Position numbers and translations under genes: made by a program
NCBI RefSeq assembly: GCF_016009175.1
Contig: NZ_JADUCM010000001.1
Coordinates: forward strand, 248,001-312,000
Source: Pseudomonas alkylphenolica
GTDB taxonomy: Bacteria; Pseudomonadota; Gammaproteobacteria; Pseudomonadales; Pseudomonadaceae
Direction: 5' to 3'
Length of the DNA: 64,000 nucleotides
In this document: in pieces, positions 44,777 to 52,386 of the stretch
How the letters are laid out: each line of letters begins with the position of its first letter
How positions within the stretch are numbered: position 1 is the first letter of the stretch
Notes under the pieces: model-generated
What the model was told of the DNA's origin: nothing
Database searches by the model: none
What the model saw: the letters and a program-made list of their open reading frames with translations, nothing else

Positions 44777-44778
44777 TG

Positions 44779-45130
44779 TTACACAGCGCACGCTACCTGC
44801 GCTTTCCCCGCTTGCACGGTACGTCTCAGCACGGCTGCAGTCGCAGCGCGCGCCTCAACTTCATCCAGCAATGCCTCGACCAATGCGAGGCTCATTTCCA
44901 GCGAGTGCTGGGTCGCCCAGAGCAAACCACGTATCTCGGCATTGACCTTGTCACAGGCCTGGGCGTTGGGCTGGTAAGCGCTTTTGAGCAATACGGTAGC
45001 GTGGACAAAGGGCGTCTTCGGCAGAAACGCCGGGGCGTACGGCGAACAGCGGATCGTGACTGCCGTCGCAGGAGCCGAAAGTGGTGCTGGTTTTGGTAAC
45101 GAGGGGTGGGTCAGGAACGGGTTTTGTCAT
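44779..45130 (-). pseudogene. DUF3077-type gene (cassette B), frameshifted
   Basis: The N-terminal part (MTKPVPDPPLVTKTSTTFG... GVSAEDAL) and the C-terminal part (HATVLLKSAYQ...VEARA) are in different frames; one extra T lies near 45010-45014 in a T run. The rest is nearly identical to copies A and C. The promoter also has a shortened spacer (45374-45397), so this copy looks decayed at both levels. A sequencing error cannot be excluded for the frameshift alone. Confidence 0.85.
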
Positions 45131-45397
45131 GGTGGAACTCCTTCGTGGAAAGGATCCGCCACCGACTGCCGCCAAGCAGGTAAGGGTGACGGACTACGCA
45201 AGGTTGGCGGACCGGTACGAAGGGACCCGGCACTTCCGAAGAAGTCCATGCGCAGCCCGCCATAAAGCATCATCGCGGGCACAAAAAAAGCGCCTGCGAG
45301 GGTGATCTGGGGCGCTTTGCACCTTCGTGTCGGACCGCCAAGTCCGAGTCGCTGAATGTGCGGCGACTCGGGGAGGGTAGTGGGGTTGGGGGTACAA
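45131..45397 (-). ncRNA. Structured leader RNA of DUF3077 cassette B (degenerate promoter)
   Basis: Same order as A: hairpin GAGTCGCTG/CGGCGACTC (45369-45346), hairpin CGGAC/GTCCG (45346-45331), E1 (45341-45322), terminator AAGCGCC/GGCGCTT with seven U (45316-45283), UUCG-loop hairpin ACTTC/GAAGT (45245-45232), E2 (45223-45204) complementary to E1 at 17 of 20 positions, helix CTGC/GCAG, and the ribosome binding site CACGAAGGAG (45147-45138). The promoter TTGTAC/TACCCT has only 12 bases of spacing instead of 17, so transcription should be weak. Confidence 0.7.
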
Positions 45398-45458
45398 GAA
45401 GGCGATGGGCCAACGGATGCAATGCGCTGTCAGCCCGCGACATAAGCTATGGAATCGC

Positions 45459-46430
45459 TTAAAAGTAGCGTTTGTTTCCGCCTGAAGTTATGCAATAGCG
45501 TCCACCCCTGGGGCCGTAGCAGGCATTGCTGCCCGCACACGAACATCCACCGCCATGGTAGCCGCCACTTGACCCATATTGCTTCTCATAAGCCCGTTCT
45601 TGGGCCCTTTGCTTCTTGGCAGCTTGCGCCGCTTGCGCGGCCAGAATGACGGCTTGTTTTTTGACTTCTGCGAACTGGTCAGCATAAGAGACCATCGCGA
45701 CCGCGTGGAGCGCCTCAAACTGGGCTGCGGCAGCCTGTACTTGAGTAAAGGGCCTGTTGGCGTTGTATTCGTTGTCCCGCTGGATGGCTAAATCCGCAGC
45801 TGCACGAAGGTAAGGGTCCCTGGCGTTCGTTTTGAGAACCACCTGGTTAGCAAGGCCCGCAAAGTCTGTGGTGGGGAACGCGGCGTAGTAGTCCAAGATG
45901 GGCTTGCTCATTTCAACGGCTTTGGCCATCGGTCCACGCATAGCGTCAATCGCAGCTATGGCCTTCAAGACGTCACTGTCAGAGGCGACGATGGTGCCAC
46001 TAACGACATCGTTCACATAGCGATCGGCAGCCATTTTGTAGTGCGAGACTCTCTCGCTCATTACGTTTTGGGCACCGTGTACAGACTGCACATAGGCGCC
46101 TGGGGTCCGTGCATCTACGTAGGCATAAAACTGTGGTCCACTGCCGTAGCTTCCCAGCGAGAGAACTTCCGTGCCCGGCCGAGAGTAGTAAGGTTGAGTG
46201 GTGGTCAGTTGCTGGCCCTTCTTCGCCGCCAGAGCATTGACCTCATTAACTACAAATGCGGCGCAGGTCCTGATGGTTCCTCTCGTGGCACCGCAACTCA
46301 AAGAATCCAGATTGCTAGTGTCGCATTTGGCTGCGCCGTACGACGGCTCGCATAAAATTTTGTACTGTTGGTTCTGGCAACCGGCTAAGAGCGTGGTGAA
46401 AGCCAAGACGAATAGAACTCTGTGAAGCAT
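45459..46430 (-). CDS. Lipoprotein with cysteine-rich RGGRYC-type tail
   Basis: 323 residues. Lipobox LLAGC at 14-18; a helical middle; a Gly/Cys-rich C-terminus GGGCSCAGSNACYGPRGGRYCITSGG, resembling short GPRGGxYxIT motifs of surface proteins. No other family match. Located in the accessory stretch between the DUF3077 cassette B and an unknown gene. AT content near normal. Confidence 0.65.
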   Translation of the reverse strand: MLHRVLFVLAFTTLLAGCQNQQYKILCEPSYGAAKCDTSNLDSLSCGATRGTIRTCAAFVVNEVNALAAKKGQQLTTTQPYYSRPGTEVLSLGSYGSGPQFYAYVDARTPGAYVQSVHGAQNVMSERVSHYKMAADRYVNDVVSGTIVASDSDVLKAIAAIDAMRGPMAKAVEMSKPILDYYAAFPTTDFAGLANQVVLKTNARDPYLRAAADLAIQRDNEYNANRPFTQVQAAAAQFEALHAVAMVSYADQFAEVKKQAVILAAQAAQAAKKQRAQERAYEKQYGSSGGYHGGGCSCAGSNACYGPRGGRYCITSGGNKRYF

Positions 46431-46737
46431 AACGATCCCTTAACACGTCGTCGATTGAGCCGGCCTTGCACCAGCGGCGCTGCTTTATACAGGAACTTTA
46501 TCGCCAGCGCTTCTGGATCAAATTGTGGAGCAGAAGGGGGATAGTGCTTTTCCGGAACTCAAACGGGGCTTGATATTCCCCATCAAAACCCACCGGCAGT
46601 AGTGGCGTGCTCCACGACAGGCCAGATCACCGGATAGCCGCATCTGCGGCGTGAACCTGTTTCTCGTTCAGCTGATCACTGCCGAAAGACTCCAGAGGGG
46701 AACGAGCCTGCCGAAACCTGTGCAGCACACTGTGGCT
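46431..46737. other. Intergenic stretch holding a solitary copy of the cassette 3' hairpin
   Basis: No gene is seen. At 46628-46657 it contains CACCGGATAGCCGCATCTGCGGC, the 3' motif of the DUF3077 cassettes, without a gene nearby in the right place, so a cassette was probably lost here or only the hairpin copied. Confidence 0.55.
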
Positions 46738-47451
46738 CTATCCAGGTAAACGAGGCAGCCCCCAACCTCCTTGGCCATCCAATGACATTATCGATAACAA
46801 ATAATTATCGATTTGCCTAAGGCTCACAGTGCCCTCATGGCCGTTCTCGATCAATTTGCGTAGATCGAGAATGCGAGTGCACCAGTCACCATAGCGATCA
46901 ACTTTTCCAAACACTCGCCAACCTCTGTAGGTTTGTCCCAATTCATCCATGACCCAAGACCAGCCTTCACGAACATACGAGTCCACGATGGGGAAAAATT
47001 CCGGACGATGGAAATGGAGATATTTCGAAGCGAGACTGCTGTTTTCCCGGTTGTTAGCCTTGGCGAGTGCACGACAAAGCTCTAGGTGAATTGCAACGAC
47101 TTCTGGCAAGCGATCACTTGTAAGCCTGTCGCTCATTCCTATTGAAGCCAGCATGGCAGCGCATCTCGACTCCGCAATAGCCTCGGAGGCTTCGATAATA
47201 ACCTCGAGGGCTTGCCGTTCATCCTTGATGTTCCCTCGGGTCTTCCTGCGTTCTACGGAGGCAGAATAAGTGCGACCGATGAGCATGAGCTTGCCAATTA
47301 TCTGCGCTTTGTCGCTATTACTGGGCTGGGCGGCAACCGCGTCGTAAAGCATTGAGTTCAATACGTCGAAGGGAGGGCATCCCTGTGCATTTCCGAGCCA
47401 CTGTGGCTGTGGCGGAAAGAGGGCGTGATACGTTGATTTTTTAGTTTTCAT
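46738..47451 (-). CDS. Hypothetical soluble protein
   Basis: 237 residues, helical, with ERRKTRGNIKDERQALEVIIEASEAIAESRC and a later KYLHFHRPEFFPIVDSYV stretch. No family recognised with confidence. Accessory context. Confidence 0.55.
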   Translation of the reverse strand: MKTKKSTYHALFPPQPQWLGNAQGCPPFDVLNSMLYDAVAAQPSNSDKAQIIGKLMLIGRTYSASVERRKTRGNIKDERQALEVIIEASEAIAESRCAAMLASIGMSDRLTSDRLPEVVAIHLELCRALAKANNRENSSLASKYLHFHRPEFFPIVDSYVREGWSWVMDELGQTYRGWRVFGKVDRYGDWCTRILDLRKLIENGHEGTVSLRQIDNYLLSIMSLDGQGGWGLPRLPG

Positions 47452-47669
47452 AAATATGGTAACTGGCTAGAACTTTATCGCCATCATTAAAGTATGTCAG
47501 GTGCATCATCCTCCATTCTTGCGTTTCGTGCTTGATGCGCTCGAACAACCAGATCCCGTAATCCACACCTACGCCGACCCCAAGCGCGACCAAGCCATTC
47601 GCGCTCAGTGGCGCCTACACCGTTGCTCAGCCACGCGTAGTCGAGTGATCTGCCACTTGGCTCTGCACC

Positions 47670-48974
47670 TCAGCGCCCTATGAAACGGCTGATGAAAATG
47701 GCCAGGCGCTGAGTCACCACGGGGAGTGCTGCAAGCTCCAGGGTTTCCTGATCGCTGTGCGCCCCCGTGCCCCAGGGACCGAGCCCGTCGATCCCGGCAT
47801 CGACAAGGTCGGCGACGTAAGCGATATCGGCCCCGCCGCGTTCGACGGCGGGTACCGCTTGCAGCGGTCCTCTCCCCAACGCCTCGTTGATTTCACTGAA
47901 CTGCGCGAGCAATTGACGATTGCCCGGCGTCTCGGGCATGGCCGGCATGATGTCGTTGAATTGCAGCGTGCTGGATGTCCCGGGCAGTGACGCTGCGGCG
48001 ATGTCGCGCAGCGCCTGCTCGGCTTCGCGCTGCTGGGCTTGCGACAGGAAACGCAGATCGCCATGGACCTGGGCTTGACCTGCAATGATGTTCTTCAGTC
48101 CTTCGGCACGTGCGGTGTTTTGCTGTATATCCAAGTCGGCTGTACGCCCTCCAGCGACGATGCCAGGGTTGACGCTCAGACCTGGTTGCCCGGAAAAAGC
48201 GATGCGCATGGCTTCAAGTACACGCGCCGTCTCGTAGATGGCACCAAAGCCAGCGTGTGGGCTGAAAACAAACGATGAATGCCGGGACTGCCCATGGCTG
48301 CTGAGCTGCCAGGCACTGATGCCCCTGCGGCCGGTTACCAGTGCATGAGATGTCGACGCAAACTCAAGGCCCAAGGCGATTTCGCTTTGCATGGCCGCAT
48401 CGCGCAAGGCCTTTCGCGAGATCGAGCCAGGCTGCGCCGCCTGTTCTTCATCGCCGACCAGCACCACCGTAATCGAGGCATCGCTCAACCGGCCCGCCTG
48501 GTCGAGGGCTTTGAGGGCGTACAACAGGGTGACCAGTCCGCCTTTGTTGTCCACCACGCCAGGGCCGCTTGCCGTCTGTTGATCGGTGGATTGCTGAAAC
48601 GTCTGGAATGGACTCTGCGGCCCAAATACGGTATCCAGGTGCGCGATCAACAGGATCCGCCGGCCAGTGCCGCCCAAGGTGGCCACCAGGCTTCCGGCAT
48701 GGGTCATCGGTTCCGGAAGATCGAACCAACGCGTCTGGAAGCCCAATTGTTCAAGGTATGGCCGAAGTACTTCGCCGACCTGCTCGACGCCGCGACGGTT
48801 GCCAGTGCCGCTGTTGATGTTCACCAGTTGCTCCAGCAACGCCACCTGGCTGTCGTAGCGCTGCTCGATGAAACGTACCATCGCCTGCTCCGTCGGGTTC
48901 AACGGCGCGGCTGCAGCCTGGGCGGAAGAAGCGCTAAACAGCGCCCCTGCCAGCAACAATGCTTTGGTTTTCAT
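47670..48974 (-). CDS. M20-family metallopeptidase (glutamate carboxypeptidase-like)
   Basis: 434 residues with a signal peptide (about 1-21). Metal/active-site patterns LLIAHLDTVF, GPGVVDNKGGL and DEEQAAQPGS (the EE pair) are those of CPG2-type exopeptidases. Start at 48974 (MKTKALLLAG). Acts on C-terminal glutamate or similar in the periplasm, by family. Confidence 0.9.
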   Translation of the reverse strand: MKTKALLLAGALFSASSAQAAAAPLNPTEQAMVRFIEQRYDSQVALLEQLVNINSGTGNRRGVEQVGEVLRPYLEQLGFQTRWFDLPEPMTHAGSLVATLGGTGRRILLIAHLDTVFGPQSPFQTFQQSTDQQTASGPGVVDNKGGLVTLLYALKALDQAGRLSDASITVVLVGDEEQAAQPGSISRKALRDAAMQSEIALGLEFASTSHALVTGRRGISAWQLSSHGQSRHSSFVFSPHAGFGAIYETARVLEAMRIAFSGQPGLSVNPGIVAGGRTADLDIQQNTARAEGLKNIIAGQAQVHGDLRFLSQAQQREAEQALRDIAAASLPGTSSTLQFNDIMPAMPETPGNRQLLAQFSEINEALGRGPLQAVPAVERGGADIAYVADLVDAGIDGLGPWGTGAHSDQETLELAALPVVTQRLAIFISRFIGR

Positions 48975-49187
48975 GTGTGCTCCGGAGTTCGAGTTGACCC
49001 CGGGGAGTCTGCCACCCTGGCGCAGGCAGGTAAGTCGCAATTGCCGCATGTGGCTGTAGGTACTGACTGTTTTTTGAGGGCAGTACAATTCGCGCAACGT
49101 GACACTCAGTGCGCACCACACAGCACATGTGGAGTTTTGGCGCTGTACGAAATCACCTCGTCGCGCCAGTTTGTTCGACTAACGCTC

Positions 49188-49250
49188 AGCGCGCCAAGTC
49201 CGCGTCGCTGAATGTGCAGCGACGCGGGGGGGGTAACGGGGGGATACAAG
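49188..49250 (-). repeat. Relic of a DUF3077-type leader (fragment D)
   Basis: 5' hairpin GCGTCGCTG/CAGCGACGC at 49202-49225 and promoter-like GGGGTA and ATACAA at 49230-49249 are the start of the same leader as in A, B and C, but it breaks off after the second hairpin arm (GCCAAGTCCGC). No gene follows in this orientation. Confidence 0.6.
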
Positions 49251-49288
49251 AAGCCATGCTTGGCGGCGGCCCGGGCTACGCGCTCAGG

Positions 49289-50872
49289 TCAAAGCTTGAA
49301 CTTGCCCACCATCACTTGCAGCTCCGCACCCAAACCGGCCAGCTTGATGCTCGAAGCGGCTGTTTCTTCGCTGGCCGTTGCCGTCTGTTCGGACACATCG
49401 CGTACGTTGAGCACACTGCGATTAATCTCCTCGGCCACTGCGCTCTGCTGCTCCGATGCCGTCGCGATCTGCAGGTTCATCGACTCGATGGTGGACACCG
49501 AACGGCTGATGCTCATCAGCGAAGCGCCTGCCCGGCGCGTCAGTTCAACACTGTTGGTGGTCAGTGCGCGGCTGCGCTCCAGAATTTCGCCGACCTGCTG
49601 CGTGCCACGGTGCAAGCCGCCAATCAGCTCCTCGATTTCTTCAGTGGAGCTCTGGGTGCGTTGCGCCAGGCTGCGGACTTCATCGGCGACCACGGCAACG
49701 CCGCGACCGGCTTCACCGGCGCGTGCGGCTTCAATCGCCGCGTTCAAGGCGAGCAGGTTGGTCTGTTGGGCCACCGACTTGATCACATCCAGTACCGTGC
49801 CGATCTTGTCGCTTTCACGCTTGAGTTCGGCCATGGCCTGGGTCGAATGACCCACCTCGATGTCCAGATGGGTAATCTGCTCGATAGCCTGGTTGACGAC
49901 CGTGTCGCTTTCCCGTGCCTCAAGGCCGGCATTGACCGCCGCATGCGAAGCCTGTTCGGCGCTGCGCGCCACATCCTGCACGGTAGAGGTCATTTCGTTC
50001 ATGGCGGTGGCCACCTGGTCGGTCTCGACCTTCTGGCTGCTGACGCCTGCACTGGTTTGTTCGGTCACCGCAGACAGCGCTTCAGCGGCACTGGCGATCT
50101 GCACCACGCCATCACGCAAACCGCCGATCAGGTCGCGCAAGTTCAGAGTCATGCGTTGCATGCTGGCCTGCAACTCGCCCAGCTCGTCACGTCGCGATAC
50201 CTGGATGTCCTGGCTCAGGTTGCCATTGGCCACCCGCTCGGCGCTCTGCAGGGCCTCTTTCAATGGCAGCACGATCAAGCGCGTGATCAACCAGGCAGCC
50301 AAGGCACCGACGATCAGGGCCAGCACTGCAGCAAAGATCAACCGCTGCATCGACGCCTGCACTTCATGGTCGCGCTTGCTCGACTGGCTGTCCGACAACT
50401 GCCCGGATGCTTCCAGCAGGCTCTTGAGATCGGCCTCCAGTACCTCCAGAGACTGACTGGCCTGGGCATTGTTGCCGCCCTCGATGGCACGGGCGTAATC
50501 CTGGAAGTGGTCACGGTAGCGCTCGATTGCGTTGCCGGCCTGCGCAATCCAGCGCAGATCCTCAGGGTCGGTAAACTGCCTGGCGAGCCCGACGATATGA
50601 AGGTTGATTTCATCCATCGCCTTGACCATGAGGGCGGTTTGCGCGGAACCGGGGGCCACCGTGTAGTTCAGGCGCGCAATGCGCACATCACGGGCCTCTT
50701 CGTTGATTTTGGCGATACTGCTCAGCTTGGCACTGCGCTCGCCCAGACCGCTCAAGCCGCCCCAGCCGATTGCGGCGATCACAATGGTCAGCAGTAAAAC
50801 CAGTGCAAAGCCCAGGGTCAGTTTTGACCGCACGCTGATATCAGCCAGCACCTTGCCAATTGCGTTGAACAT
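49289..50872 (-). CDS. Methyl-accepting chemotaxis protein
   Basis: 527 residues: membrane helix at about 16-36, a periplasmic ligand domain to about 190, a second membrane helix (about 191-212), a HAMP domain (212-265) and the signalling tip [27 protein letters not shown]. The ligand domain is of the four-helix type. It sends chemotaxis signals to CheA; ligand unknown. Confidence 0.93.
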   Translation of the reverse strand: MFNAIGKVLADISVRSKLTLGFALVLLLTIVIAAIGWGGLSGLGERSAKLSSIAKINEEARDVRIARLNYTVAPGSAQTALMVKAMDEINLHIVGLARQFTDPEDLRWIAQAGNAIERYRDHFQDYARAIEGGNNAQASQSLEVLEADLKSLLEASGQLSDSQSSKRDHEVQASMQRLIFAAVLALIVGALAAWLITRLIVLPLKEALQSAERVANGNLSQDIQVSRRDELGELQASMQRMTLNLRDLIGGLRDGVVQIASAAEALSAVTEQTSAGVSSQKVETDQVATAMNEMTSTVQDVARSAEQASHAAVNAGLEARESDTVVNQAIEQITHLDIEVGHSTQAMAELKRESDKIGTVLDVIKSVAQQTNLLALNAAIEAARAGEAGRGVAVVADEVRSLAQRTQSSTEEIEELIGGLHRGTQQVGEILERSRALTTNSVELTRRAGASLMSISRSVSTIESMNLQIATASEQQSAVAEEINRSVLNVRDVSEQTATASEETAASSIKLAGLGAELQVMVGKFKL

Positions 50873-51264
50873 CTATGTATCCCTTCTATTAATCGATCCT
50901 GAAAAGCCATTACCGGGTGGTGCCCGCAGGGCACCTGTTGCACAAGGTTGGGGATGTCGCCGCGCACAAAGGCGGCGGCGGAAGAAATGTGGAGTGGGGA
51001 GCCATGGGTGAAGGCGGGCGGATCTCAGGGGCTGAAACCGCACAACATGGCTCATGGCCATGGGCCATCATTTGCGCGGAATATACATCCAGCGAGCATT
51101 ATCGACAACAGATTATGTGCTTGTTTGTGAACATATTTGTTGCGAGATTGTGCGCAATCGTTGGCGGCAGATGATGCGTCCGATTCGCCTGCTGCCGGGC
51201 AGCAAGAGGGGACAGAACGACTTCTCTTGGTGCATGCGTGCTTCAGGATAAGCAGCTGGGCTTG
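50873..51264. other. Non-coding stretch upstream of the chemoreceptor gene
   Basis: No convincing gene. The promoter of the minus-strand chemoreceptor gene should be in the first 100 bases. An inverted GCCATGGG/GCCATG pair at 51055-51066 is of unclear meaning. Confidence 0.4.
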
Positions 51265-51330
51265 GCGGATCTTGATGAGGAGGGGGCGGGTGTTGTCTTG
51301 GTGGAACTCTTTCGCGGAAAGGGTCCGCCA
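51265..51330 (-). repeat. Relic of a DUF3077-type leader and start codon region (fragment E)
   Basis: TTGTCTTGGTGGAACTCTTTCG-GGAAAGGGTCCGCCA resembles 45123-45160 of cassette B almost base for base, but the ATG position is changed and no gene follows. A remnant of an older copy next to cassette C. Confidence 0.6.
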
Positions 51331-51367
51331 ACTGGTGGCAGCGGGGGTGTCCCGTGATAGCTCAAAT

Positions 51368-51397
51368 CACCGGATGGCCGCATCTGCGGCCTGAACC
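51368..51397 (-). repeat. 3' hairpin of DUF3077 cassette C
   Basis: Same 30-base motif as at 15721-15750. Confidence 0.7.
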
Positions 51398-51408
51398 AAT
51401 TACTCAGT

Positions 51409-51750
51409 TCACTCTACCGGCCCTTGACCCGCTAGCACGGTACGTCTCAGCACGGCTGCTGTCGCAGCACGCGCCTCAACTTCATCCAGCAACGCCTCCA
51501 CCAGCGCGAGGCTCATTTCCAGCGAGTGCTGGGTCGCCCACAGCAAACCCCGTACCTCGGCATTGACCATGTCACAGGCCTGGGCGTTGGTCTGGTAAGC
51601 GCTTTTGAGCAGGACGGTGGCGTGGATCAGCGCGTCTTCGGCGGACACGCCGGGGCGTACGGCGAACAGCGGATCGTGACTGCCGTCGCAGGAGCCGAAG
51701 GTGGTGCTGGTTTTGGTGACGAGGGGTGGGTCGGGAACGGGTTTTGTCAT
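51409..51750 (-). CDS. DUF3077-type small protein (cassette C)
   Basis: 113 residues, open and intact, differing from copy A at only a few positions (for example TKTSTT and GSHDPLF). The ribosome binding site GCAAAAGGAG (51767-51758) is the E3 element of the leader. Neighbour of an ATPase/TOPRIM-like gene at 52387. Confidence 0.82.
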   Translation of the reverse strand: MTKPVPDPPLVTKTSTTFGSCDGSHDPLFAVRPGVSAEDALIHATVLLKSAYQTNAQACDMVNAEVRGLLWATQHSLEMSLALVEALLDEVEARAATAAVLRRTVLAGQGPVE

Positions 51751-52023
51751 GGTGCAGCTCCTTTTGCAGTGGAGCCGCCATCAATCGCCGCGAAACGATT
51801 GGGTGGCAGCTGTACGCGGGTTCGCGGACCGAGGCAAAAGGAAACCCGGCAGACCCGAAGGTCTCCCACGCACAGCCGCCATTGCACAGTAGCGGGCACA
51901 AAAAAAGCGCCTGCAATTGTGGTGGTGTGGCGCTGTTGCGCCTTTTGCCTTACGGGCCGCGACGCCCGGTCGCTGAATTTGCAGCGACTGGGGGAGGGTA
52001 ACGGGGTTGGGGTGGGGATTCAA
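51751..52023 (-). ncRNA. Structured leader RNA of DUF3077 cassette C, best-preserved copy
   Basis: Promoter TTGAAT-17-TACCCT at 52023-51995, start near 51988. Hairpin GTCGCTG/CAGCGAC (51988-51969); hairpin CGGGC/GCCCG (51968-51953); E1 (51962-51941); terminator AGCGCC/GGCGCT plus seven U (51934-51900), preceded by a competing GGCGC-aaca-GCGCC; UUCG hairpin AGACC/GGTCT (51864-51851); E2 (51841-51822), complementary to E1 at 19 of 20 positions with a two-base bulge; helix CAATCG/CGATTG; E3 ribosome binding site. E2 can also cover nine bases of E3 (TCCTTTTGC against GCAAAAGGA). Confidence 0.78.
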
Positions 52024-52386
52024 GGGGACGATGGTTAGCGACTGCTTTAGACTCATTACAGACGATCAGCCAGTGGCGCCTTGGTCGGTCATCGCTTGAT
52101 GCGGGGGATTTGGCCCGAGGATTGTTGGGTACACCTCGTCAAACGCTCAGACATATCGCCACAGTCATAGCAACCGACTCCGCATATATAAGTGCGGAAT
52201 GAACTAAGGCCCTACCTCACATTTCATCTGCATCGCTAAGGCTTTTGAGGTGTAGTTACGTATTAATTTGCACCGCTACTGGGTTTTATGAGACCTGCCT
52301 AAGGGGATGGACAAAATCTTTAAGAACCGCTAGCGTACGTAAATCGATAGATGGCAGATCGCCATAGCATTTTTGCAGGGAAAAAG
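52024..52386. other. Intergenic region between cassette C and the ATPase gene
   Basis: No gene. A hairpin CCGCA/TGCGG at about 52178-52196 surrounds TATATAAG. AT-rich; should contain the promoter for the ATPase gene. Confidence 0.45.

Noticed and set aside
47501..47683. 60-codon open frame with RFVLDALEQ, reminiscent of IS3-type transposases
   Set aside because: Too short and only one motif fits; it overlaps the end of the M20 peptidase gene. It may be a transposase scrap but the evidence is too weak to list.
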